A stretch of DNA of 13,742 nt from Baffinella frigidus (taxonomy: Eukaryota > Cryptophyceae > Cryptomonadales > Baffinellaceae), in NCBI GenBank assembly GCA_026770585.1, contig MU646436.1:514067-527808 (forward strand), written 5' to 3'. Shown in pieces: positions 1 to 6,072 of the stretch (position 1 is the stretch's first letter; each line of letters opens with the position of its first letter). A model generated the notes under the pieces. That model did no database searches and had not been told where the DNA came from. It saw nothing but the letters and a program-made list of their open reading frames with translations. The position numbers and the translations under genes are program-made.

Positions 1-161
1 CCCCCCCTAGTCGGACGCCTTGTTCATGTCAGGGTCCTTGAGCATGCGGTGTTGCCGACGGCAGGGCGCCTAGGAAGAGACCTGCCATAGTCGATTCCGT
101 ATGCTCTATCCCTGATCTAAATGTAGTTAATGCGGAGCCCAGATTACCTGAGGCAGAACTA
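1..161. other. Unassigned left edge
   Basis: No convincing exon. The text around 68-118 (CCTAGG, then a CCGTATGC core) faintly resembles the arms of the hairpin at 11881-12022, so it may be a decayed relative. A short piece near 149-160 resembles the terminus of the MITE-like element described below. Confidence 0.3.
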
Positions 162-268
162 GTATCCCTTAAGTGCCCATGCCGCCAAATTTAACGGCCA
201 AGAGGTCATAGGCAGGTCCTAGGGCCCTACGGTAGGGCGTATGGGCATACTGGGCACTTAAGGGATAC
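162..268. repeat. Inverted repeat (foldback), 18-bp perfect arms
   Basis: Positions 162-179 and 251-268 are perfect reverse complements (core CCCTTAAGTGCCCA). The loop contains CCTAGGGCCCTACGGTAGG, which resembles the CCTAC-CGTAGG core of the larger hairpin at 11881-12022, suggesting one family of small foldback elements. No coding content. Confidence 0.75.
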
Positions 269-348
269 GCTCGATCGATTTCCTCGGTAACCCGAGTTCA
301 GGGCACTTCAAATCTGAGGGCTTGTAAAGCGCGTGGTTGTGGGTGCAG

Positions 349-384
349 GCGGACTGGCGGCTTCTGGACGACATGGGGAGGCTC
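349..384 (+). pseudogene. Partial copy 1 of ankyrin exon A (acceptor edge)
   Basis: After the acceptor-like GGGTGCAG at 341-348 the frame reads ADWRLLDDMGRL, matching ADWTLLDDTGRL of the complete exon at 669. The similarity stops where a short CCAACCGGGGGCTCCT link leads into the MITE-like element at 401, and the frame ends at a TAG there. It is therefore an exon start without its rest. The upstream intron tail (about 319-348) is also shared with the second copy at 566. Confidence 0.65.
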
Positions 385-400
385 CCAACCGGGGGCTCCT

Positions 401-533
401 AGCTCTGCCTCACTCGGGTTGGCCGAAAAGTTTTCAAGTTGACAGACATCCTGGGACAGTGGTACAAATCCGTCAACTTTGGAGCGAAAGGTCTCGCCAA
501 TTTGGCGAGAACGAATCATACTGCGACAGCGCT
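401..533 (+). mobile_element. MITE-like element, copy 1
   Basis: Starts AGCTCTGCCTCAC and ends CTGCGACAGCGCT, imperfect terminal inverted repeats. The inside shares TTGGCCGA..TTTTCAAGTTGACA, GGTACAAATCCGTCAACTTTG and the AATTGGCGAGA block with the copies at 12110-12244 and, reversed, 4275-4409. At about 133 bp with no ORF it fits a non-autonomous element. It sits directly after a truncated copy of ankyrin exon A. No clear target-site duplication is visible. Confidence 0.65.
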
Positions 534-565
534 AGGGCGTGTAAAACGCGTGGTGCTCTGCGCAG

Positions 566-640
566 GCTGGCTGGACGCTGCTCGACGACACGGGACGGCG
601 TGCAACCGGGGGCTTCTAGCTCTGCCTCACTGGGCTCGGG
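566..640 (+). pseudogene. Partial copy 2 of ankyrin exon A plus MITE stub
   Basis: After GCGCAG at 560-565 the frame reads AGWTLLDDTGR, again the start of exon A. It is broken after the same link sequence (CAACCGGGGGCTTCT) by the first ~20 nt of the MITE-like element (AGCTCTGCCTCAC at 618-630). The breakpoint is the same as in copy 1, so the exon edge, link and element end were duplicated together and the element was then internally deleted. Confidence 0.6.
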
Positions 641-668
641 CTTGTTAACAGAGAAGTGTTCTGTGCAG

Positions 669-785
669 GCGGATTGGACGCTGCTCGACGATACAGGGAG
701 GTTGGCGCTGCACTGGGCGGCTGATGGGGGGCACACGGAGAGCATCATGCATCTTGTGGCTGCCGGGCAGGACATCAACATGAAG
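669..785 (+). CDS. Exon A: ankyrin repeat (complete copy)
   Basis: Acceptor TGTGCAG ends at 668; the donor AAG|GTCGTT follows 785. The 39 codons (phase 0 at both ends) begin ADWTLLDDTGRLALHWAA and end AAGQDINMK. Seen: the ankyrin landmarks are present in order: D-x-x-G-R, the LALHWAA helix start (usually TPLHxAA), GGHTESIMHLVAAG for the second helix, and QDIN at the turn (usually ADVN). Known: ankyrin repeats of about 33 residues stack into a protein-binding solenoid. Joining to exon B gives the expected DINMK-DKAG boundary. Two truncated copies of its start lie upstream (349, 566) and a copy of its end lies downstream (1069). I am confident of the domain, less so of the exact donor. Confidence 0.65.
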
Positions 786-1068
786 GTCGTTTCATCTGGG
801 GATACAGTCCCGTGTAGGATGGCCGGAGTGATTTTATCCCCAGATTTCAGGGTTTAGCCTAGCTGACAGCCCGGGTCCCCCCCCCCCCTTTCTTCTGGCC
901 TGCCCTCGCCTCTTGAGCAGTCAGAGGGGCCCCTCTGACCGGCAGGCTCTTGAGCGCCCGCGTGACCGGTCACGCGGACGCCGAAGCCAACTGTCCGAGG
1001 TGACTGCCTTGTCATGTTCCGTCGGTCGCCCCCCTCCTCAGAGGCCCTCGCCTCTTGAGCAGTCAGAC
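786..1068. other. Intron A, first part: poly-C, palindromes and shared repeats
   Basis: No exon. Contains a poly-C run near 880-891, a perfect 20-bp palindrome at 920-939 (GTCAGAGGGGCCCCTCTGAC) and another at 958-977. The phrase CTCGCCTCTTGAGCAGTCAG occurs near 906 and 1048, with a decayed relative near 1345. GAAGGTCGTTTCA and TTTAGCCT-GCTGACAG near 782-868 recur at 1246-1287, so this intron start was itself duplicated. Confidence 0.5.
958..977. repeat. 20-bp perfect palindrome, family copy 1
   Basis: CCGCGTGACCGGTCACGCGG is its own reverse complement. The same 20 bp occurs at 2774-2793 and 10589-10608. The right flank, ACGCCGAAGCCA followed by ACTGTCCGAGGTGACTGCCT, is shared with the copy at 10589, so a longer repeat of roughly 65 bp was dispersed. 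Confidence 0.8.
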
Positions 1069-1125
1069 GGAGAGCATCATGCATCTTGTGGCTGCCGGGC
1101 AGCCACAAGATCAACATGCAGGTCT
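1069..1125 (+). pseudogene. Partial copy of exon A (donor edge) with inverted insertion
   Basis: The stretch ACGGAGAGCATCATGCATCT through GCTGCCGGGCAG is identical to exon A around 739-774. The next bases differ: instead of GAC the copy has CCACAAG, then ATCAACATG resumes. The inserted bases are the reverse complement of the CTTGTGG just upstream, so positions 1083-1093 and 1101-1111 now form a perfect 11-bp hairpin with loop GCCGGGC. Confidence 0.7.
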
Positions 1126-1140
1126 ACCTCTACCCGATTT

Positions 1141-1228
1141 TTTATTCTGGGTCGTCCTTAAAAGTATTTAAGAGCAGAATCCAGTACAAAAGGGTGAATA
1201 TAAAGCCTTTAGGACGAGCCGGAATAAA
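1141..1228. repeat. Imperfect inverted repeat (~22-bp arms)
   Basis: TTTATTCTGGGTCGTCCTTA at 1141-1160 pairs with TAGGACGAGCCGGAATAAA near 1210-1228 with a few mismatches. The rest of 1229-1484 has no recognisable exon; a MITE-terminus-like CAGGCAGAGCTAG lies near 1232-1244. Confidence 0.5.
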
Positions 1229-1484
1229 ACTCAGGCAGAGCTAGAAGGTCGTTTCAGGCTTGACGCTGGTTTAGCCTGGCTGACAGAGAGGGTGTCTTTT
1301 CTGCGGGTGTCTTTTTGCCTTTTCTCCTGGGTTCGAGCCGCACTCGCCTCTTGAGAAATCAGAATACGTTTCTCGAAGGACCTTATTGAATCAGAGGGTT
1401 CTTTCGAAGGAACGTAAAAAAAAAGTGCCATGAAACGAACAGGTGGAAGCGGTACTCTCCCACTTAGCGGGGCCTTCGATGATA

Positions 1485-1571
1485 TGTCCATCTAAACGAA
1501 TCTGGTACACATCGCGTGTCCATCTAAACGGATCTGGTATGTCCATCTAAACGAATCTGGTACAAATCGCG
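1485..1571 (+). repeat. Three-unit tandem repeat (32/23/32 nt)
   Basis: Units begin at 1485, 1517 and 1540 with TGTCCATCTAAACG-ATCTGGTA. The first and third end in ATCGCG; the middle one lacks the last 9 nt. GCGGTACTCTC flanks the array on both sides (1450 and 1570). Confidence 0.75.
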
Positions 1572-1613
1572 GTACTCTCAGGAAACGCCGGATTGGCGTC
1601 ACCCGGGCGACGG

Positions 1614-1774
1614 TCCAATTCGAATCTAATTTCGGACCAAGCCAGAATCTGTCCCGCTATCTTAGGCTCCCCACGCGGAAGGTAAGGGTGTATATGCTAT
1701 TTTAGGCATCAAATGATGCTATCTTACGCCATTTCATCAGGACAGATTCTGGTATGGTCCGAGATGAAATTGGA
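1614..1774. repeat. Inverted repeat, imperfect 35-40 nt arms
   Basis: The left arm 1614-1653 and right arm 1740-1774 share CCAGAATCTGTCC/GGACAGATTCTGG, GGACCA/TGGTCC and CCAATT/AATTGG blocks in complementary order, with a small indel. The loop holds the repeated words GCTATCTTA, GCTATTTTAGGC and GCTATCTTACGCC. Noncoding. Confidence 0.65.
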
Positions 1775-1869
1775 CTTAGAGTACAGACAGCCAGGTTAAT
1801 TTGAAGTCAGGAAGTCGGCAATTCGTCAAGTTGAAAGCTGTCAAGTCCTACCAGAATTATCCTACCAGA

Positions 1870-2041
1870 CCACGCAAGAGTGTAGGGCTGACCTGGGAAA
1901 ACAAGCCAGTTCACACGGAATTTGTAACAACCTTCCGAAATTTCGATTTTCCTGTGGGAAGAATGTCCACTTATGAACTTCAGAAATAGTAGAATTCTAC
2001 TATTTCTCCTGTGGGCCACTCTGCCCTACACTCTTGCGTGG
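1870..2041. repeat. Inverted repeat with 19-bp perfect arms and a central 26-bp palindrome
   Basis: 1870-1888 (CCACGCAAGAGTGTAGGGC) and 2023-2041 are perfect reverse complements. Inside, 1982-2007 is a perfect palindrome centred on an EcoRI site (AGTAGAATTCTACT core). The short ORFs across this stretch look like no known protein. Confidence 0.75.
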
Positions 2042-2195
2042 GAATTGCTCTGCTCAAAGGAAACCGAATTTACGGTTTTGTGGACCTTATTTGTACACCG
2101 ATTTGTACCACGGATCAGCGAAAGACTCAGGATTATACATTTACGGTTTCGTTGACCTCTTCCCGGCAGGACAAGGCTGGGAAGCCTGAACTGTA

Positions 2196-2320
2196 GACTT
2201 TGCAGTTGACTTACTGCCGGCGAAACGAGAAAAAAATGGCAGCTTTCCCCAAACGAAACTCCTGGGGTAACCGAATCCCGATACAGGACAAGGCTGGCAA
2301 CGCGCCCTTACAAATCGCGT
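2196..2320 (+). repeat. ~125-bp direct repeat, copy 1
   Basis: From AGACTTTGCAGTTGACTTAC through the AAACGAGAAAAAAATGGCAG block and CTCCTGGGGT to the exon B-like DKAGNAPL segment, this stretch matches 2887-3013 almost base for base. The main difference is CGAATCCCG here against CCTCTTCCCG there. It shows that intron tail plus exon start is the duplicated unit. Confidence 0.75.
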
Positions 2321-2583
2321 CTTGAGACTTGTCTATTATACATTTACCACGAATAATAGAAAGACTCGGAAATTTATATTCACGATTTTGCGTGTCCTCT
2401 TCCCGACACAGGACAAGGCGGGGAGGAATGAATTCTGCGATTCTCGGGTACATACAATCCAGTGTCAAGAAACGAAAAAAATGGTAACGGTACTCAAACA
2501 AAGCAAACGCCTTACGAATTTGTGTGTCCTCTTCCCGACACAGGTCAAGGATTGGAACACGCCGCCCGGGTGACGTCTTGAGA

Positions 2584-2628
2584 CTTTCTATTATTCGTAC
2601 CACGGTTTGTACCACGAATAATAGAAAG
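2584..2628. repeat. Short inverted repeat (15-bp perfect arms)
   Basis: CTTTCTATTATTCGT at 2584-2598 is the reverse complement of 2614-2628. The right-arm word ACGAATAATAGAAAGACT recurs near 2346 and, decayed, near 4703. Confidence 0.7.
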
Positions 2629-2663
2629 ACTTAAGACGGAATTTACATTTACCGTTTTGTGGA

Positions 2664-2868
2664 CCTCTTCCCGGCAGGACAAGGCTGGGAAGCCTCGACT
2701 TCAGTTCAGGTCCACGGTTTACGGACCAAAGGAACACGCAAGGCAGTCACGACCGACCGTCTGGCTTCGGCGTCCGCGTGACCGGTCACGCGGGCGTTCA
2801 CGAGCCTGCCGGCGGGGCTGTTCTGAACTGAAGTTCAGACTTCCCAGCCTTGTCCTGCCGGGAAGAAG
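2664..2868. repeat. 46-bp inverted duplication of an exon B edge
   Basis: 2664-2709 (acceptor, GACAAGGCTGGGAAG and a short tail) is repeated in reverse at 2823-2868 with about four mismatches. The loop carries the 20-bp palindrome at 2774-2793. A transcript would fold into a long stem containing an exon start in sense and antisense. Confidence 0.75.
2774..2793. repeat. 20-bp perfect palindrome, family copy 2
   Basis: Same CCGCGTGACCGGTCACGCGG as at 958 and 10589, here flanked by TGGCTTCGGCGT on the left, the reverse complement of the ACGCCGAAGCCA right flank of the others. This copy is therefore inserted in the opposite orientation. Confidence 0.8.
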
Positions 2869-2886
2869 TTACTTAGTTACTTAGTT

Positions 2887-3013
2887 TGCAGACTTTGCAG
2901 TTGACTTACTGCCGGCGAAACGAGAAAAAAATGGCAGCTTTCCTCAAACGAAACTCCTGGGGTGACCTCTTCCCGATACAGGACAAGGCTGGGAATGCGC
3001 CCTTACACATTGC
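2887..3013 (+). repeat. ~125-bp direct repeat, copy 2 (runs into complete exon B)
   Basis: Partner of 2196-2320. It contains TGCAGTTGACTTACTGCCGG and ends inside exon B. Confidence 0.75.
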
Positions 3014-3043
3014 TGCGCGCAAGGGCAACGTCGAATGCTGCAA
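2982..3043 (+). CDS. Exon B: ankyrin repeat, first half (complete copy)
   Basis: Acceptor CCCGATACAG ends at 2981 and donor CAA|GTAAAC follows 3043. The 62 nt (phase 0 in, phase 2 out) read DKAGNAPLHIAARKGNVECC plus two bases of Lys. Seen: D-x-x-G, APLHIAA (TPLHxAA) and the KGNVECCK second helix of an ankyrin repeat. Joined to exon C the codon AA+G is restored and the repeat finishes YIIEIGADLSNTN, an exact consensus ending. Length, phase and domain all support this as the true exon among six copies of its start. The donor leads straight into telomere-like repeats. Confidence 0.7.
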
Positions 3044-3045
3044 GT

Positions 3046-3155
3046 AAACCCCTTCTAAACCCTGAACCCTAAACCCTGAACCGTAAACCCTAAACCCTAA
3101 ACCCTCAACCCTAGACTTTAAACCCTACACCCTAAACCCTAAACCCTAAACACCT
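3046..3155 (+). repeat. Telomere-like CCCTAAA degenerate array
   Basis: About 15 units of CCCTAAA with CCCTGAA, CCGTAAA, CCCTCAA and CCCTACA variants start at the donor of exon B. Too degenerate and too internal for a chromosome end. Confidence 0.85.
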
Positions 3156-3236
3156 TTCTCCTTCCGAGCCCCGCGCAGTTGACTAATCACCCCTGTCCCT
3201 GGTACTACCCCTCACCGGTTTAGTTACAGTTCTGTT

Positions 3237-3470
3237 AGTCAGACCGTCAGACCGTCAGACCGTCAGTCAGTCAGTCAGTCAGTCAGACAGTCAGTCAGTC
3301 AGTCAGTCAGTCAGTCAGTCAGTCAGTCAGTCAGTTAGTTAGTTAGTTAGTTAGTTAGTTACTTACTTATCTAGTTACTTACCTACGTAGTTACTTAGTT
3401 ACTTAGTTACTTAGTTACTTAGTCACTTAGTTACTTAGTTCTTAGTTCATGGTTCGTTAGTTCCTTCGTT
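3237..3470 (+). repeat. GTCA-to-GTTA tetranucleotide microsatellite
   Basis: Three CAGACCGT units lead into about 22 units of CAGT, then 7 of TTAG, then a degenerate TTACTTAG array. Stepwise change of the motif along the array fits slippage with point mutations. It fills the intron just upstream of the first exon C copy. Confidence 0.9.
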
Positions 3471-3493
3471 CGTCAACTGAACACCGCCCGCAG

Positions 3494-3890
3494 GTACATC
3501 GTCGAGATCGTACTAACCATTCCCGATTTAGTTAACATGCTGCTATTGATTTATTTATTTAGCCAGTTAGTTAGCTAACGAGCTAGTTAGTTTGTCAGTC
3601 AGGTAGTTCGCTGGTTAGTCAGTATGTCAACTGCACATCTCCCGCAGATACTTTATCGAGATCGGCGCGGACCTCTCTTTGCAGTTGACCAATCACCCTT
3701 TCCCCTGGTACTAACCCCTGCCCGGTTTATTTAACGCGCTGGTATTTACAAACAAACCCGAGACGGGTTAGTCAACTGTACCATAGTTGGTTGTCAATTT
3801 ATTTGTTTATGGAGTTAGTTAGTCAACATCACATCCCTTTCGCAGGCACATCATCGAAATCGGCGCGGACCTCTCAAACACCCGTCCCGG
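3494..3890 (+). pseudogene. Three partial copies of ankyrin exon C (acceptor edge)
   Basis: Exon-like starts follow CGCAG at 3494 (YIVEI), CCGCAG at 3648 (YFIEIGADLS) and TTCGCAG at 3846 (HIIEIGADLSNT), all keeping the phase needed after exon B. Intervals to the next copy are 154, 198 and 243 nt. Intron tails are shared too (TTATTTGTTTATGGAGTTAG and TTAGTCAACTGCAC-TCCC). The copies break off after 17 to about 45 nt into TTAG repeats or a TTGACCAATCACCC block and lack a donor. The fourth copy at 4089 is complete. Confidence 0.7.
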
Positions 3891-3904
3891 TTAGTTACCG
3901 CGCT

Positions 3905-3939
3905 GGTAGTTAGTTAGTGAGTTAGTTAGTTAGTTAGTG

Positions 3940-3975
<36 letters not shown>

Positions 3976-3988
3976 GAATAGCTGGTTG

Positions 3989-4020
<32 letters not shown>
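3905..4020 (+). repeat. TTAG tetranucleotide microsatellite
   Basis: Near-uninterrupted TTAG units with GTGA and GCTGG interruptions, in the intron tail before exon C. Confidence 0.9.
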
Positions 4021-4088
4021 GCTATCATTTTATTCACTAATTTATTTGTTTATGGAGTTAGTTAGTCAACTGCACCTCCCTTTCGCAG

Positions 4089-4152
4089 GTACATCATAGA
4101 GATCGGCGCGGACCTCTCAAACACCAACGCCCGCGGATGGACACCCCTCCAG
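4089..4152 (+). CDS. Exon C: end of ankyrin repeat 2 and start of repeat 3
   Basis: Acceptor CCTTTCGCAG ends at 4088; donor CAG|GTCCCC follows 4152. After the base completing Lys from exon B the 64 nt read YIIEIGADLSNTNARGWTPL plus Q, phase 0 out. Seen: the second-helix end and ADLSNTN turn of one ankyrin repeat, then the ARGWTPLQ opening of the next (GxTPLHxA). Joined to exon D this gives WTPLQ-AATV, which keeps the repeat register. This is the only one of four copies with an intact exon end. Telomere-like repeats begin within 10 nt of the donor. Confidence 0.65.
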
Positions 4153-4274
4153 GTCCCCTAAACCAACCCTAACCCTTAACCCCTGAAATAACCCTACCCA
4201 CATGAGGAGCCGCCCGCACTTTGGCTTGACGTTGATACGCTGGAGCAAACACGTTGTCTCCCCTGGGGGAAGCC
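4153..4274 (+). repeat. Short telomere-like block and unassigned intron
   Basis: Degenerate CCCTAAA and AACCCTT units cover about 4155-4200. The rest, to the MITE-like element, shows nothing recognisable. Confidence 0.6.
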
Positions 4275-4409
4275 AGCTCTGTCTCAGTCTATTTGGGCTC
4301 ACCAGTTTCGTGTGCCCGGGCTATTTTCCGCTGCAAAGTTGACGGATTTGTACCGCGAACCCAGCACGGCAACTTGAGAATAGTCGGTCGACCCGAGTGA
4401 GGCAGAGTT
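4275..4409 (-). mobile_element. MITE-like element, copy 2 (reversed)
   Basis: Reads AGCTCTGTCTCAGTCT at the left and GAGTGAGGCAGAGTT at the right, the reversed termini of the family. The internal CAAAGTTGACGGATTTGTACC is the complement of the ACAAA-CCGTCAACTTTG core of the copies at 401 and 12110. 135 bp, no ORF. Confidence 0.7.
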
Positions 4410-4591
4410 TGGCCCCCTCTCACTACAGAAACTCGATTCCAGGGCACCACCATCCCTCAGAAAGGGATCAAATCGTCTTTTCCGCGTCCCTGGATCTGAC
4501 AAGGGTGATTTCCTCTCAAAAGTCACACCGAGTGGGAGCAAATCCTCCTTTTCGTGCCCCTGGATTGAAAAGTGCGTTTTACTCCGATCCG
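4410..4591. repeat. Intron with diverged ~70-nt duplication
   Basis: A block near 4455-4505 (GGGATCAAATCGTC-TTTTCC-GTCCCTGGATTGA type) repeats near 4526-4572 with changes. A third echo, GTGGGACCAAATCGTCTTTT, is at 6896-6915. No exon recognised. Confidence 0.5.
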
Positions 4592-4635
4592 GCAGCGGCA
4601 GTTCCGATCTACCGCGTGGTTGCGGAGACCCTCGA
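4592..4635 (+). pseudogene. Partial copy of exon D
   Basis: Frame reads AAAVPIYRVVAETL, against AATVPIYRVVAETL in the complete exon at 4755. Changes in the VPIYRVVAETL part are synonymous (CGC/CGA, GCG/GCT). The base pair before it is CG, not AG, so this copy has lost its acceptor. Confidence 0.6.
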
Positions 4636-4754
4636 TTTTGACTTGGCGAATTAAGGGGAAACCCCTTGATGTCTATCCACAATTTCCCGATGCGTGGTAC
4701 AAATAATAGAATGACTCGGGTTCGTCATCTCACCCCTCGGCTCTTGCGTGACAG

Positions 4755-4823
4755 GCAGCGACGGTTCCGATCTACCGAGTGGTTGCTGAGACCCTCGAGA
4801 AGTGGATCCCGCACGTCAACAAG
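4755..4823 (+). CDS. Exon D: continuation of the ankyrin region
   Basis: Acceptor GCGTGACAG ends at 4754. The 23 codons read AATVPIYRVVAETLEKWIPH then VNK. Joined in phase 0 after WTPLQ, this forms a third, less regular ankyrin-type helix pair, with an amphipathic helix YRVVAETLEKWIPHV. The donor is uncertain: AAG|GCCCGC would be a GC donor, while CAC|GTCAAC, nine bases earlier, would be GT. A C-rich tract follows at once. The copy at 4592 with synonymous differences supports this as coding. I do not recognise a domain beyond the ankyrin context. Confidence 0.5.
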
Positions 4824-4914
4824 GCCCGCCCCCCCTCCGCCCCCCTCTGAAAGAATAATATGCACCAAGGACTAAGTACCCATAAATTTCACGTGTATTT
4901 CATTTCGCTCGTTC

Positions 4915-4985
4915 CAAACCCCAAACCCCAAACCCCAAACCCGAACCGAACCCAACCTCAACCCCAACCCCAACCCCTCGCCCAA
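4915..4985 (+). repeat. Telomere-like CCCCAAA/CCCCAACC array
   Basis: Degenerate C-rich units (CCCCAAA, CCCGAA, CCCCAA) in the intron after exon D. Confidence 0.75.
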
Positions 4986-4999
4986 CAGATTTGTTGCAG

Positions 5000-5109
5000 G
5001 ACTGACCTTACACAAACACGGCCACCATACCCAAGGAGGCTGGGCTGGGAGCGGCCACGCGTTTGTTGCATCCGTTTTCGCCATTGTCCTGCTGAACCTC
5101 CGGGGTGCA
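5000..5109 (+). CDS. Candidate exon E: possible hydrophobic segment
   Basis: After TTTGTTGCAG (ending 4999) one frame stays open to 5148. It reads GLTLHKHGHHTQGGWAGSG and then HAFVASVFAIVLLNLRGAV, a run of about 14 mostly apolar residues that could be a membrane segment or buried helix. A GT donor (GCA|GTCATA) follows 5109. Needing one base from the previous exon, it does not fit the phase 0 end of exon D unless that donor is shifted. No duplicated copy supports it, so it may be a chance ORF. Confidence 0.25.
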
Positions 5110-5604
5110 GTCATATGTGAATTTCGTTTGAGTCAGTTTGCGCCGTAAATAAGTGCATTATATCAGCTGTCAGCAGGGGGGAGTCTGACGAATCACCCCC
5201 CCGCCTTTCAACAGATTCGGCGCGATTTCGAACTGAAGGAGGTGCCTCCCCGAGTCCCCCACACGTTTTTGGACTGAAACAGGCAGGGGTTGTACCAGGA
5301 CGGTAACTGATCTGGGGCGGAACAGTTCCAAGAACCTTTGTTGAGTCACGGTCGACCGTGACCGTTGACTAAACCAGACGGGTTCTCTACCAGGACGATG
5401 ACCCAACCGGGGATGTTTTGAACCCATAATTTCATTTTTTAGTCAACAGTCGGGACGCTTGGTGCCTCCCTCCAGAACTTTTTTCGGCATTATTTGGCTG
5501 CTGCAGCTGTGCTACGGGAGGGCGCGTGTCGGTGTTTCAAGAAGGGCGTGTGCGTTTCAGCGGCACCGTGAGTGATTTCTTCGGTGATTTGACTAATAGA
5601 TTAT
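5110..5604. other. Unassigned intron with possible microexons
   Basis: TTTCAACAG at 5206-5214 is followed by IRRDFELKE (5215-5241) and a GTGCCT donor. CCCTCCAG at about 5470 is followed by an open frame starting NFFRHYLAAAAVLREG. Both are short and unsupported by copies. A 10-bp palindromic GGTCGACC lies near 5350. Otherwise nothing recognised. Confidence 0.25.
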
Positions 5605-5935
5605 GTACCTGGCTACCAACCAACGAACCAACGAACCAACGAACGAACGAACAAACGAACAAACGAACGAACAAACCAACCAACCGACGAACAATGAAAC
5701 TCACCAACAAATACACGACACAACCATGCAACCAACCATCCAACACAAACTAACGAGCGAACAACCAAACATAGCAATCCATCAATCACACACGCACGCA
5801 AACAATCAAACACGCAAACAAATATACACTCAAGCAAACAAATAAACAAACAAAAACATGCAACCATGCAAACACACACATAAACACACACACACACAAA
5901 CAAACAAACACAAACAAAGACACACGCAAACACAC
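5605..5935 (+). repeat. AACC/AACG/AACA degenerate tetranucleotide array
   Basis: About 330 nt of AACN units, purine- and C-rich, drifting into CACACAAACA near 5870-5935. Long ORFs here on both strands (TNEQTNER-like, or FVCVFVCV-like) are low-complexity artefacts. The array ends exactly at the acceptor of the next candidate exon. Confidence 0.9.
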
Positions 5936-5937
5936 AG

Positions 5938-5994
5938 ATGGACTCGTTCCTGGTCGATGCAGGCTTCGACCAGTTCAAGACTCTCTTCCGCAAG
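5938..5994 (+). CDS. Candidate exon G: SAM-like helix segment
   Basis: After AACACACAG (ending 5937) 19 codons read MDSFLVDAGFDQFKTLFRK. Seen: a pattern L-x-x-x-G-F-x-Q-F-x-x-x-F, similar to the opening of SAM domains (xxLxxxGLxxYxxxF), which often accompany ankyrin repeats. This is only a resemblance. The exon would end AAG|GCACCC, a GC donor followed by a 13-C run, the same arrangement as after exon D. If no splice occurs the frame runs through proline codons to a stop at about 6083. No duplicate copy was seen. Confidence 0.35.
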
Positions 5995-5997
5995 GCA

Positions 5998-6072
5998 CCC
6001 CCCCCCCCCCTCTCGGCAGGCTACGCGGCACGTCCCTCCCCGGAAATCCGGGGAAATCTGGGGAGGGACGTG
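5998..6072. repeat. Poly-C run (13 nt) and 13-bp hairpin
   Basis: C13 at 5998-6010, then CACGTCCCTCCCC at 6029-6041, reverse complement of 6060-6072. The intervening GGAAATCCGGGGAAATC is internally repetitive. Confidence 0.7.

Larger units (their letters stand above)
2157..2710 (+). pseudogene. Five partial copies of ankyrin exon B (acceptor edge)
   Basis: The acceptor block CTCTTCCCG-(GCAG or ATACAG or ACACAG) followed by GACAAGG or GTCAAGG recurs with exon-like starts at 2170, 2287, 2412, 2544 and 2678, before the complete exon B at 2982. The 2287 copy is the longest: it reads DKAGNAPLQIA and differs from exon B mostly at third codon positions (GGC/GGG, AAC/AAT, ATC/ATT, GCG/GCT). Copies lose similarity after 10-35 nt and have no conserved donor. 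Spacers carry the words TTTACGGTTTTGTGGACC and ACGAATAATAGAAAGACT. Confidence 0.7.

Noticed and set aside
333-857. 174-codon ORF as one continuous coding region
   Set aside because: Only its part from 669 to 785 matches ankyrin in that frame; the rest runs through a MITE-like element and truncated exon copies in other frames.
3237-3470. CRISPR-like array
   Set aside because: Tetranucleotide microsatellite without spacers; all other repeats here are also contiguous or irregularly spaced.
4299-4682. 127-codon - strand ORF
   Set aside because: Covers a reversed MITE-like element and a diverged noncoding duplication; no protein similarity that I can recognise.
5613-5993. 126-codon - strand ORF rich in V, C and F
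   Set aside because: It is the complement of the AACN and CACA simple repeats; low complexity and no domain.
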